From Paenibacillus algorifonticola (GTDB lineage Bacteria; Bacillota; Bacilli; Paenibacillales; Paenibacillaceae), in contig NZ_LAQO01000007.1 in NCBI RefSeq assembly GCF_000971975.1, positions 1 to 64,000 on the forward strand: DNA of 64,000 nt, read 5' to 3'. Below are positions 50,287 to 59,282 of the stretch, piece by piece. Each line of letters begins with the position of its first letter. Positions within the stretch are counted from its first letter, which is position 1. Both the position numbers and the translations under genes were made by a program. The notes beneath the pieces were generated by a model, which was not told the origin of the DNA, did not search any database, and saw only the letters and a program-made list of their open reading frames with translations.

Positions 50287-50399
50287 GATAGGCGTCCTCC
50301 CATATAACCTTTCGGTTATTTGTTTGATAGCCTTATCTTACCTGTTTTCGCTGGAAAAAATAGTACCATCTTCTCTTAGTACCAGCTGCTAAAACGGCA

Positions 50400-50612
50400 T
50401 AATAAAAAACAAAGGCTTAGTCCTCGGTTGCAGCAGTCCGTTGTACCGTTGTTTATATCGTGTAGCTGACCTTCTTTTGCAGTCGAAGGGAACGCGTGCA
50501 TCACGAATAAAGCGAAGGATCGCTTCTTTATGAAGCTGAAATCGTTCGCCCAAGTTGGCGGCTTTGCTCTTTTTGATTCGGCCCCCTGCCAGAGGTTTGT
50601 GTAGTGGAGTCG
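50400..50612 (-). pseudogene. IS66-family transposase remnant
   Basis: The minus strand reads KPLAGGRIKKSKAANLGERF and then EAILRFIRDARVPFD, matching the segment before the DNNQAERD motif of IS66-type transposases. After RVPFD the frame breaks and only QRYNGLLQPRTKP follows. No ends or accessory ORFs remain. The rest of this 460-base gap holds no other gene. Confidence 0.7.
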
Positions 50613-50747
50613 GTCAATGAAATAATGTGAACCATTTTCATATACATCTCATCTGTAGCCTAGCTAGGTGGTACAAGCACCAAAATTAAGGTAAAATAAA
50701 AATCGGTATCCGATATCGAAGTCAACAATCAATGGTGGTGTCATTCG

Positions 50748-51059
50748 ATGATGGAGGAACAAATTTACAGGAAATTATTTCTAGGATTCATTCAGATTCA
50801 TATCCTGCATCATGCTGCACAGGAAGCAATATACGGTTCATGGATGCTCGAAGAATTAAAAGAACATGGATATAAATTGAGCGCAGGAACACTTTACCCG
50901 CTCTTGCGAACCATGGAACTAAGCGATCTATTGGAACGTGAAGATCGAAATGTCGGAGGCAAAATCCGCAAATATTATCGGACCACCGAAAAGGGCAATC
51001 AAGTACTTGTTGAAGCACGCAACAAGGCATATGAGTTGTTTAAGGAAATTAGGGACTGA
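50748..51059 (+). CDS. PadR-family transcriptional regulator
   Basis: A 103-residue winged-helix protein: LGFIQIHILHHAAQEAIYGS, LSAGTLYPLLRTMELSDLLE and GKIRKYYRTTEKGNQVL are the PadR signature. Directly upstream of chrA (20 bases), a known pairing in Bacillota in which the PadR protein represses the chromate transporter. A short palindrome TCGG-TAT-CCGA and CGATATCG lie about 30 bases before the start and may be its operator. Confidence 0.92.
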   Translation: MMEEQIYRKLFLGFIQIHILHHAAQEAIYGSWMLEELKEHGYKLSAGTLYPLLRTMELSDLLEREDRNVGGKIRKYYRTTEKGNQVLVEARNKAYELFKEIRD

Positions 51060-51079
51060 AAAAGGAGAGATCATTTCCA

Positions 51080-52285
51080 ATGGAATCGAATAAAGCCGCT
51101 GTTCAACCGAAAAGCAAACTACGTGTGCTTTTGGAAGTATTGGAGGTATCGACCAAGCTCGGACTTACTTCGTTCGGGGGACCAATCGCCCATCTCGGCT
51201 ATTTTCATGACGAATACATACGCCGCCGCAAATGGATGGATGAGCGCAGCTATGCTGATTTGGTAGCGCTGTGCCAGTTTCTTCCTGGACCAGCAAGTAG
51301 CCAGGTTGGGATTGGCATCGGCGTCATTCGTGCAGGTTTGCTAGGCGGTTTGATTGCTTGGCTTGGCTTTACACTACCTTCAGTCATTGCACTGGTGCTA
51401 TTCGCCTTTCTTCTGAAGGGCTTTGATATTGGCGGGGCAGGATGGATTCACGGGCTTAAAATCGTCGCTGTAGCGATTGTCGCTCATGCAATTCTTGGTA
51501 TGGGACAAAAACTGACACCTGATCGGCACCGAGTGACCATCGCGATTATTACGGCATCCGTCACCCTTATATGGCAGACAGCGTTCAGTCAGGTGCTATT
51601 GATTGTTACGGCGGGTATAATCGGACTTTGGATGTACCGGAAAACAGCAATTCCAGAAGTTCCTAACTTGCCAGTCCCTATAAGCCGTGGGATTGCTGTC
51701 ATTTGTCTGGTTCTCTTTTTTGGGTTATTAATCACGCTGCCTCTGCTTCGACAATTTTTTCCCAGTGGTTGGCTACCATTATTCGACAGCTTTTACCGTG
51801 CAGGTTCTCTTGTTTTCGGAGGGGGCCACGTCGTACTCCCCTTGCTCGAAAGAGAAGTCGTTCCCACCGGATTGGTCAATCGTGAGGACTTCCTTGCCGG
51901 ATACGGCGCAACACAAGCGGTGCCTGGGCCGTTATTCACCTTTGCTGGGTACTTGGGTGCAATGGCGAACGGTATATCTGGGGCTTTGATTGCAACCGCA
52001 GCTATTTTCCTGCCGGCATTCTTGTTAATCATAGGAGTTCTTCCATTTTGGAACTCCTTACGTAAAAATCCCAAGGTGCAAGGCGCTTTGATCGGTATTA
52101 ATGCGGCGGTCGTAGGCATCTTGCTCGCCGCACTTTATAATCCGTTGTGGATCACTGCGATTTTAGCTCCTGTTGATTTTGCGCTGGCTGCAATTTTGTT
52201 TATTATGCTGGTATTCTGGAAAGTACCGCCCTGGGTAGTTGTTTTATCAGGCGCTATAGGAGGAACGCTTGTTTCGAATTTGTAA
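51080..52285 (+). CDS. chrA: chromate transporter ChrA (long, two CHR domains)
   Basis: A 401-residue membrane protein of two homologous CHR halves. The N-terminal half has TSFGGPIAHLGYFHDEYIRR and CQFLPGPASSQVGIGIG; the C-terminal half has GSLVFGGGHVVLPLLEREVV and GYGATQAVPGPLFTFAGYLG. It exports chromate (or transports related oxyanions) and gives chromate tolerance. Cotranscribed with the PadR gene, with AAAGGAGAG ahead of its start. Confidence 0.94.
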   Translation: MESNKAAVQPKSKLRVLLEVLEVSTKLGLTSFGGPIAHLGYFHDEYIRRRKWMDERSYADLVALCQFLPGPASSQVGIGIGVIRAGLLGGLIAWLGFTLPSVIALVLFAFLLKGFDIGGAGWIHGLKIVAVAIVAHAILGMGQKLTPDRHRVTIAIITASVTLIWQTAFSQVLLIVTAGIIGLWMYRKTAIPEVPNLPVPISRGIAVICLVLFFGLLITLPLLRQFFPSGWLPLFDSFYRAGSLVFGGGHVVLPLLEREVVPTGLVNREDFLAGYGATQAVPGPLFTFAGYLGAMANGISGALIATAAIFLPAFLLIIGVLPFWNSLRKNPKVQGALIGINAAVVGILLAALYNPLWITAILAPVDFALAAILFIMLVFWKVPPWVVVLSGAIGGTLVSNL

Positions 52286-52371
52286 TTCAATTGGGCTCTG
52301 ATACTTGTTCTATCAAACTGCTATAAAAAAGCTTACCCGACCCTGTTCACAGTGTCCCGGCTACAGGAGGT

Positions 52372-53025
52372 TTATTTCACTGCCTGCTGCCTAAGCTCCA
52401 GGTACTCGCGTTCAAATGTTTTCACCATCACATACAGCTGGACTCCCCGCGCTGCCTGCATCGCTTCCTCCGCCAGCTCGATTGCCCTTGGGCGATTGCC
52501 CTGTTTAAGCTCGATGTAAGATAGCAGCGCCAGCTTCATCCATGCTTTGGAAATGCGGTTTATATGGTCGTGCGCCTCAGTAAACTCTCTTCTCTCAATG
52601 TAATAATAAGCCTGATAATAGTACCTATATTCCATTGGCTGAATCAGCTCAATTTCTTGTGCAGCGCTCTGAATATCCTTGTTATAGTGAGCCCGAAGCG
52701 TCTTGAACAACGCCTGTTTATTTTTTTGCTTGTACTGCTTGAGCAGCTTCCCCATCATCTCTTCAAACTCGTCATCCAAACGATGGGCCACCGTGTAATT
52801 GATGTAATAGCTGGGTATATTGCGGTTCGCGAGCAGAAACCTCTCGATTTTTGCCAAGTTTCTCGTCCCTAAAATCGTATAAAATAACGGGCCCAGTGTC
52901 GCGGCCAAAAACGTTAAAAATATAATAACGATCGCTGCCGGTCCCTCCACCTTTAAATAATTCAATAGCAAAATGAGCGGAATCGCGACCAAAATATAAA
53001 TCAATGTTTTTTTCACAAATCTCAT
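52372..53025 (-). CDS. conserved membrane protein of unknown function with TPR-like tail
   Basis: A 217-residue protein with two adjacent N-terminal helices (IYILVAIPLILLLNYL and AAIVIIFLTFLAATLGPLFY) and a helical cytoplasmic domain. The latter shows a TPR-like rhythm: EYRYYYQAYYYIERREFTEA, WMKLALLSYIELKQGNRPRA, IELAEEAMQAARG. I do not recognise a named family. Single gene between chrA and the chemoreceptor. Confidence 0.75.
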   Translation of the reverse strand: MRFVKKTLIYILVAIPLILLLNYLKVEGPAAIVIIFLTFLAATLGPLFYTILGTRNLAKIERFLLANRNIPSYYINYTVAHRLDDEFEEMMGKLLKQYKQKNKQALFKTLRAHYNKDIQSAAQEIELIQPMEYRYYYQAYYYIERREFTEAHDHINRISKAWMKLALLSYIELKQGNRPRAIELAEEAMQAARGVQLYVMVKTFEREYLELRQQAVK

Positions 53026-53090
53026 TGCTTGCTCTCCTTTATTTCCTTTTCAATCCTGCTCTCATTCTACCATCCCACTCTATCTAAATA

Positions 53091-53138
53091 CAAAAAAAGG
53101 ATAATCTACAGGCTGTTTTCACAGCCAGAGCATTATCC
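53091..53138 (-). terminator. intrinsic terminator of the chemoreceptor gene
   Basis: GGATAAT / ATTATCC outer stem with inner GGCTG / CAGCC, then TTTTTTTG on the minus strand, 12 bases after the gene. Confidence 0.88.
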
Positions 53139-53149
53139 ATGTTTATGTG

Positions 53150-55354
53150 CTATCCAGCCTTCACTTGCTCAGTCTCTGGTTGCGTTGCTTGTGATGCCTG
53201 AGCTGCTTGAGCTGCTTGTGCCCGAACTGCTTGCGTGTCATCGCTGCTCAGCACGAAATGACTAAGATCATCCTGAAGCTGCTGTGCCATATCGCGCAGC
53301 GCTTCCGCTGATGCCTGAATTTCCTCCATCGAAGCAAGCTGCTCCTCCGTAGCCGCGGCCATCGTTTCCGCCTCATCCGAGGTTTTATTCGAGATGTTCG
53401 CTACCTCGCCAACCGATGCCGTTACCTCTTCCATGCCTGCGGAAATCTCCTCGGCGGCTGCCGACACTTCCTGAATTTGATCGCTCATTGAGCGGACTTC
53501 AAGCAAAATATCGCCAATCGTCGTATTTGCCTGCTCGATGGAGGCCAGACCGGAAGCGGTCTCCGATTTCATCTCGCTCATCGCCTTCACATTCTCGCTC
53601 ACCAGCGCCCGAATATCTCTGACCAGCTCCGATATCGTCTGCACCGACTCGCTTGTCTGCTCAGCCAGCTTGCCTACTTCGGAAGCTACGACGCTAAAGC
53701 CCCGTCCATGCTCGCCCGCTCTCGCTGCTTCAATGTTCGCATTCAGCGACAAGAGCTGCGTTTGCTTGGCAATGGCCATAACCGCTTGCACGATTTGGCC
53801 AATTTGTGCCGAATGCTCATCCAGCTTCGAAACGACCTCTCCTGAACGGACAGCCGACGCTTGAATACTGTTCATTTGGCGTACCGTCTGTCCAAGCTGC
53901 TCTTCGCCTACTTGAGCGTTGCCTGTCACCTTGACCGCAGCGTCCGCCACTTCCGAAGCCGCTTCGGCAATGCGGGTAATGCCAACAGCCATTTCATTCA
54001 TCGCTTTCGACGTTTCATCCGCCGATACGCGCTGTACGTCCGTTCCTTCGGATACGCCTTGAATCGACTCGGCAATTTGCTTCATCGCAAGCGTCGATTC
54101 ATATGAAATGGCTGTGAGCTCCTCCGACGAAGCCGCCGCTTGCTCAGATACGATCTGGTTTCTCCGCAGCAGCACATTCAAGGAGAGAATCATTTCATTA
54201 AATGAAAGGCCGACTTGACGCAGCTCATCTCGCGTTTCCAAATGCAGTTCTTTGGAAAAGTCACCATTCGCCATCTCATCCGCACGGTTTCGGAGCGCTG
54301 CGACCGTTACCATCACATTCCGGTAGAAAGCCATGTAGAAAATAGCAACGAGTATCATGGACAGAATCGTCAAGCCGAGCAGCATATTTCTAGTAGCCGT
54401 CAGCTCATCGATACGCTGCTGGAGCACCTGCTCAAGCTCTGTATTCACCTGTACATAAAAGTCGCTTAATACGCCAAGCGTCGCCGTTCCAGACTTGAAA
54501 AATTCCGCCCCATTCATGGTCAAGTTGGAGCCGCCAAGGACACCTGTATTAAGCAGCGCCACAAAGCTTTTGAGCGATGTCACCGTCATCGCGCCACTTT
54601 TCTCCAGTGATGGTATCAGTGCCTCGTTCCAGCCTAAAGCGCTGCTCAGCGACTTATTCATATCCGTCACAGAATAATTGATCATTTCCGCTTCCAAACG
54701 AAGCTTAATTTCTTCGTTATCCGTCATTTTTTTACTGGTAAGCACACCATTGCCTTTGCCACGAACAATCGCCGCATGCTCCATGAGCGCAGGAATCTGC
54801 TGCACAAACATAGAACCCAAATAATAAGAATCCATCTGCGTGTCAAGCGAAAGCCCCGATTCATCCGAAAGCTTGATCATAATATTAGATAATTCTAAAA
54901 CAAGCGTGGAGTGGCTTTCGAAACTGTCGCTAGACGACATCGCGGCGTTTCCTGAGTCTAATTTTGTCCACTGCTGCTTCCAGGCTTCCCACATCTCTTG
55001 CGCCCCCGCCATGCCAGACGCTTTCATCCCCGGATCTAACGTTTGAATCAAGCCATCTATTTCCTGGGATTTGGCATCTACCTCTGCCTTGGCATCCGTA
55101 TTGCCATTCAGCAAGCCCGAGGAAAGCCCACGATGCTGCTGCACTTGGAGCATTAGCGGCATTATATCTTTAATATAGATCACGCCGTCATGTTCTTTTT
55201 TAATATACTCAATGTTTCCTTGCTGCTCGTTAACCCATAGAACAAGCAGCAAGACCAGCGGGATCATAAACAGAGCACTGACGACCACAAACTTCTGTGC
55301 ATACTTCAATTTGGACATGAGAGCTGTAAAAGGACTTAACAATTTGAAAAACAT
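53150..55354 (-). CDS. methyl-accepting chemotaxis protein
   Basis: A 734-residue receptor with TM1 at about 25-44, an extracellular helical sensor (about 45-325) containing MLQVQQHRGLSSGLLNG (NIT-like), TM2 (LGLTILSMILVAIFYMAFYR) and HAMP. The long cytoplasmic signalling coil has hairpin LLSLNANIEAARAGEHGRGF. The extracellular region resembles nitrate/nitrite-type NIT domains but the ligand is uncertain. The ATG is preferred to a GTG nine bases upstream. It has a sigma-D-type promoter, so it belongs to the motility regulon. Confidence 0.92.
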   Translation of the reverse strand: MFFKLLSPFTALMSKLKYAQKFVVVSALFMIPLVLLLVLWVNEQQGNIEYIKKEHDGVIYIKDIMPLMLQVQQHRGLSSGLLNGNTDAKAEVDAKSQEIDGLIQTLDPGMKASGMAGAQEMWEAWKQQWTKLDSGNAAMSSSDSFESHSTLVLELSNIMIKLSDESGLSLDTQMDSYYLGSMFVQQIPALMEHAAIVRGKGNGVLTSKKMTDNEEIKLRLEAEMINYSVTDMNKSLSSALGWNEALIPSLEKSGAMTVTSLKSFVALLNTGVLGGSNLTMNGAEFFKSGTATLGVLSDFYVQVNTELEQVLQQRIDELTATRNMLLGLTILSMILVAIFYMAFYRNVMVTVAALRNRADEMANGDFSKELHLETRDELRQVGLSFNEMILSLNVLLRRNQIVSEQAAASSEELTAISYESTLAMKQIAESIQGVSEGTDVQRVSADETSKAMNEMAVGITRIAEAASEVADAAVKVTGNAQVGEEQLGQTVRQMNSIQASAVRSGEVVSKLDEHSAQIGQIVQAVMAIAKQTQLLSLNANIEAARAGEHGRGFSVVASEVGKLAEQTSESVQTISELVRDIRALVSENVKAMSEMKSETASGLASIEQANTTIGDILLEVRSMSDQIQEVSAAAEEISAGMEEVTASVGEVANISNKTSDEAETMAAATEEQLASMEEIQASAEALRDMAQQLQDDLSHFVLSSDDTQAVRAQAAQAAQASQATQPETEQVKAG

Positions 55355-55398
55355 GAGACCCACCCGCCTATTTATTTAATTACTATTCATGAATAGAA

Positions 55399-55426
55399 AT
55401 ATCGGCTATAGACGGTGATTTGTTTA
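55399..55426 (-). promoter_or_regulatory. sigma-D (flagellar) promoter of the chemoreceptor
   Basis: TAAA, 16 bases, then GCCGATAT on the minus strand: an exact sigma-D -10 and a four-base -35 with spacing one longer than ideal, about 45 bases before the start codon. Confidence 0.65.
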
Positions 55427-55500
55427 GTAAAATTTGAGGAAAAGTCGCACGGTGGCAGGATTCCGCCCTCATTTTGACAAATGTTGATCGGAAGCCAAGG

Positions 55501-56709
55501 TTATTTCAATTTTTTCTGCTGGCTGATGCTGGTAATGCTCCAACGATCGTTAACCCGCTTCAAAAGAAAGGTATGACCGTAGCTTGTTACGGTGTCCACC
55601 GTGTACAACGCTTCGGCTACTGCGCTGTCGCCATCTTCTTGTATATGGAAGGTGATGGCGTCATCGTCATACAGCCATTGGCTGCTGGTCGCTTCATACC
55701 ACGTATCTCCCAGCAAATCAGGCTCTTTTGAAAGATCATAACGGTTTAGCTCTGCAAGCCTCTTGTCCAGCTCGGGAGATAGCCCTTCATCGAGGTAATG
55801 CAGCTTCAGGAACTCAACAATCACTTGCTGTACCGTTTCCGGGTAATCTGGCAAATCCATCTTAACGCGCACTAATTCGAATTCATGATTGCGCCATGAG
55901 TAAATGCGGGATAGTGGATAGTAAAATACATCATAACTTCCACGCATCTGTATAGCCGTGTCGTACTCGCCATCCTTGTTCTGGTCTTCCAGTACAGCCA
56001 CTCCCGAACCGCTGGCAGAATCACCGCCAAAAAGCATATTAAGCTCGTTGTCCTTGAGCTCATAAAGATTAAAGCCTTCCATTTCGCCATCGTTGGTAAT
56101 CGCTGTGTAAAGGACGGATTGCTTCATATTTTGCAAATGAACGAGCTTAATCTTTTGGATTCGATAGAGGCTGTTCGCCTGATTTCCGCCAAGCTGAACG
56201 ATACGGTCCCCATAGTCGCGCAGCAGCAAAATAACTTCAACGGTTGTATCATCCTTGTCCTCTCCCAAGGTGCCCGCCACGATGACGACCTCGTCGACTC
56301 CATCCAGATCGAGATCCTCCTTGGCATAAAACAGCTCGGTCGCTTTCGGAGCCTGCTCCTTCAAATAAGGCATATAACGCGCTGGGACAATAATGCCATC
56401 CTGTACTGTAGACTCCTTCTTCGTCTCTTCCTCCGATGAGGTATCAGCTGGCGTATGCGACGCAGCGGCGTTAGAGCCGCTTGCCATATCGACTGGCGAG
56501 CTCTCTTCTGGCAAATCTGGGGCTGTTGATGCTGCGGCATTTGTCCCTGTGGCAGTTGGAGTAAATGCTGGCGAATGAACGGCAGCGGTGTTCAGCGTCA
56601 CTTGCGGCTGCTCCGTTTTCTCAGTACTACAGCCAGCTAGAAACGCAAGCGTCAAAGCTAAGGATAGCTTCAAGCATTTAGTTGCAATTTTGGGAATGAA
56701 CTCTATCAT
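55501..56709 (-). CDS. lipoprotein of unknown function
   Basis: A 402-residue exported lipoprotein (lipobox FLAGC, Cys27). A low-complexity Ala/Ser/Thr/Pro/Glu linker (about 30-100) precedes a domain with DLDLDGVDEVVIVAG and EDQNKDGEYDTAIQM calcium-loop-like repeats, then a C-terminal domain ending AEALYTVDTVTSYGHTFLLK and RWSITSISQQKK. The latter resembles the small alpha+beta stress or transport-associated domains of secreted Paenibacillus proteins. Role unknown. Confidence 0.78.
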   Translation of the reverse strand: MIEFIPKIATKCLKLSLALTLAFLAGCSTEKTEQPQVTLNTAAVHSPAFTPTATGTNAAASTAPDLPEESSPVDMASGSNAAASHTPADTSSEEETKKESTVQDGIIVPARYMPYLKEQAPKATELFYAKEDLDLDGVDEVVIVAGTLGEDKDDTTVEVILLLRDYGDRIVQLGGNQANSLYRIQKIKLVHLQNMKQSVLYTAITNDGEMEGFNLYELKDNELNMLFGGDSASGSGVAVLEDQNKDGEYDTAIQMRGSYDVFYYPLSRIYSWRNHEFELVRVKMDLPDYPETVQQVIVEFLKLHYLDEGLSPELDKRLAELNRYDLSKEPDLLGDTWYEATSSQWLYDDDAITFHIQEDGDSAVAEALYTVDTVTSYGHTFLLKRVNDRWSITSISQQKKLK

Positions 56710-56928
56710 AACTCACCTGTATTCTTCTATAATATTCTTGATTAATATGGATAATTTAATGGATATACTCAGGATAAGCAAGAAAATAAAATAATAGCAT
56801 CCTATTTTCATAGACACAGGCGTTTACTCCCTCCATGAGAGGAAATTATGAAACTTTGTCGAATACAAGATCAACCTCTAACATCACAATAAATAGACAA
56901 AAGGGGGACTTCTGGGAGGAGTGAAAAT

Positions 56929-57842
56929 ATGCAAAGCATTAACGTCTATCATTACGATGCCTTTAGCCATATTCCGGGAAAAGGAAACCCGGCGGGTGTC
57001 GTTTTAACAGGCAATGACCTGACTGAAAAAAAATGCAAGCCATCGCCCATCAAGTTGGCTTTAATGAAACAGCTTTTCCGCTGCCATCGGCTGTAGCGGA
57101 CGTCCGAATCCGCTTTTTCACACCCGGTCACGAAATCAATCTTTGCGGCCATGCCACGATGGCAACCATCTATGCGCTTAAAACCAAAGGATTATTGGGC
57201 GATAAAACGGAGCTCACGATTGAGACAAAAGCCGGCGTATTGCCCGTTCGGCTGCATACGAATGCACAGGAGCAGCTTCTGATCACGATGACACAGGCGG
57301 CTCCGCAGTTCCGAGCTTTTAACGGCTCCTATGCACAGCTGGCTTCTGCTATGGGCATTCAAGAAGCTGACATCGAGACGGAGCTTCCCATTGTCTATGG
57401 CAGCACGGGAACATGGACGCTTTTAATCCCGATCAAAAGCCTGGAGGCTTTCAAGCATATGAAGCCGAATAATAAGCGATTCCCCGAGATTTTGCAGGAG
57501 ATGCCGCGTGCTTCTCTGCATCCTTTTTGCCTAGAAACGTATGATCCACACGCTCATATGCACGCTCGTCATTTTTCATCGCCGTACTCCGGCACTATTG
57601 AAGATCCCGTTACAGGTACAGCATCTGGCGTAATGGGAGCTTATTATGCAGCACATTTGGCTGAGCAACCGCAGCATTCGCTTAATACGCTTGATTCGCT
57701 TGAGCTGTGCATCGAACAGGGCCATGAAATAGGGAGGGATGGCCGTGTTCAGGTAACAGTCACTAAGCAGCGGGATGAACAGCTCATCGAAGTGACGGGC
57801 ACCGCCGTTTATGTGGATGCTTTTGAATTAAGCCTGATGTAA
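56929..57842 (+). pseudogene. PhzF-family isomerase, single-base frameshift in an A-run
   Basis: Translation from the ATG at 56929 (GGGAGGAG nine bases upstream) gives [34 protein letters not shown], the PhzF N-terminus. It runs out of frame at a run of eight A (57026-57033). The rest, from [20 protein letters not shown] through [14 protein letters not shown] and [19 protein letters not shown] to the stop, continues in the next frame. Nine A would restore a normal protein of about 304 residues. PhzF enzymes are cytoplasmic epimerase/isomerases of a diaminopimelate-epimerase fold. Real mutation, slippage site or sequencing error cannot be told apart here. Confidence 0.88.
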
Positions 57843-57911
57843 ATTTGGCATATTCGCTGCCGTTGATTATAATAGTGGGCGAGAGCTGCGAATTAGAGAG
57901 GAAGAGATACG

Positions 57912-58148
57912 TTGAGTTATACCGCACAGGATGTAGCCGATTGGATGCTTGGAGAGCTGAAGTTTGCTGGCATTCTTCATCAGGAGAAGGCCGTTGCCCA
58001 TATTACAGCCCATTTTGGAGAGCAGTTCATTTATGTGAACGAGCAGGGAAATACGTCGATCGACAAGGAAGTTAAAAAAGCGTTTAAAAAAGGCCATGGC
58101 GGCAAAGCAGCCTGGGACCGTGAAGGCTTTTTCTGGGGCTGGACTTAG
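57912..58148 (+). CDS. small conserved protein (DUF6953-like)
   Basis: A 78-residue protein, MSYTAQDVADWMLGELKFAG, then HFGEQFIYVNEQGNTSIDKE and AWDREGFFWGW. TTG start preceded by GAGAGGAAGAG. I recall the pattern of an integrin-like or DUF6953 small protein family, role unknown. It lies 70 bases after the phzF gene and before a strong terminator. Confidence 0.7.
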   Translation: MSYTAQDVADWMLGELKFAGILHQEKAVAHITAHFGEQFIYVNEQGNTSIDKEVKKAFKKGHGGKAAWDREGFFWGWT

Positions 58149-58191
58149 CCCGTAGACATTAGTTAGACAGCAAGTACGTGCATGTACGCCA

Positions 58192-58244
58192 AAAAAGCTA
58201 TGCTACCTTCGGTTAGAGGATAACCGGAAGCCGCATAGCTTTTT
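58192..58244. terminator. bidirectional terminator
   Basis: AAAAGCTATGC / GCATAGCTTTT stem continued by CTTCCGGTTA-type pairing, with T5 on the plus strand and A6 at the left for the minus strand. Confidence 0.85.
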
Positions 58245-58327
58245 CTACGTAATTGGGATATGGCTTCAAGGCGATAAGCTAACTCTTGAACTTGCCAAAG
58301 CTCTTGTATCACCTCGGGCCTCGACAG

Positions 58328-59176
58328 CTAAAGCGGAGCTTGCCTTGCCCGCTTGCTGCGCTGGTACGCCCAGTGGTTCGTCGGTCCATGCCCGCCGCCA
58401 ATTTGAATGCCGTCCTCGATAGCCGCTTGAATAAACGCTTTCGCTTGGCGCATCGCAGCTTCCATATCCAGTCCCTGAGCAAGCCCTGCCGCAAGCGCCG
58501 CCGAAAAGGTACAGCCCGTGCCATGCGTGCGAGCTGTTGCAACTCGTTTGCCTGCCAGCTCGGTAAAGCCGCTGCCGTCATACAGCAGATCGATAGCTTC
58601 CTCGCCCGTATCATGGCCGCCCTTAATAATAACGTAGCCTGCTCCATATCCAGCGAGCCGTCTCGCCGCTTCCCGCTTATCGTCCGCCGTTACGATCACA
58701 ATGCCCGTCAGCTTCTCCGCTTCCGGTATGTTCGGCGTAATCACCGTCGTTACGGGCAGCAGCTTGTCCGTCATCGCACGGATGGCTTCCTCTTGCAGCA
58801 GCGAAGCCCCGCCTTTGGCGATCATAACCGGGTCTACGACAACACTTTTCCAGCCAAGCTCGGCAATCGTTGCTGCAACAGCCGTTATGATCTCGCTATT
58901 GAACAGCATGCCCGTCTTCAACGCATCGACGCCAATATCCGAGCCGACCGAATGCATTTGCTGCACAACGGCCTCCACGCTAAGCGGAAATACGCCCTGC
59001 ACGCCAAGCGTATTTTGCGCCGTAATCGCGGTCACCGCGGACATGCCGAATACGCCAAGCTCCTGAAACGTTTTCAGGTCCGCTTGAATGCCTGCGCCGC
59101 CGCCGCTGTCCGAGCCAGCTATCGTCAAAGCAGCCGGGACGCTGCGTGGCGCCTGCCCATTCCCATGTACGCTCAT
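58328..59176 (-). CDS. thiD: hydroxymethylpyrimidine (phospho)kinase ThiD
   Basis: A 282-residue ribokinase-fold enzyme that phosphorylates HMP and HMP-P to HMP-PP for thiamine synthesis. Motifs: LTIAGSDSGGGAGIQADLKT (N-terminal substrate/phosphate site), TGMLFNSEI, VDPVMIAKGG, ITPNIPEAEKLTG, and the anion-hole/catalytic segment ARTHGTGCTFSAALAAGLAQ. Last gene of the minus-strand thiamine operon, 106 bases after thiO. Confidence 0.95.
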   Translation of the reverse strand: MSVHGNGQAPRSVPAALTIAGSDSGGGAGIQADLKTFQELGVFGMSAVTAITAQNTLGVQGVFPLSVEAVVQQMHSVGSDIGVDALKTGMLFNSEIITAVAATIAELGWKSVVVDPVMIAKGGASLLQEEAIRAMTDKLLPVTTVITPNIPEAEKLTGIVIVTADDKREAARRLAGYGAGYVIIKGGHDTGEEAIDLLYDGSGFTELAGKRVATARTHGTGCTFSAALAAGLAQGLDMEAAMRQAKAFIQAAIEDGIQIGGGHGPTNHWAYQRSKRARQAPL

Positions 59177-59282
59177 GATGTGCTCATGCCCCTTTCTTCA
59201 TCAAATACCTAAATCTACTAAAGGCCATTTCACCGATCCTTGTTTTCGCTGATTGCCATTTTCCACCTGCGGCTCACTGTGC

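Noticed and set aside
58286..59212. 308-codon plus-strand ORF antisense to thiD
   Set aside because: Arg/Ala/His-rich mirror of a well-supported thiD gene.
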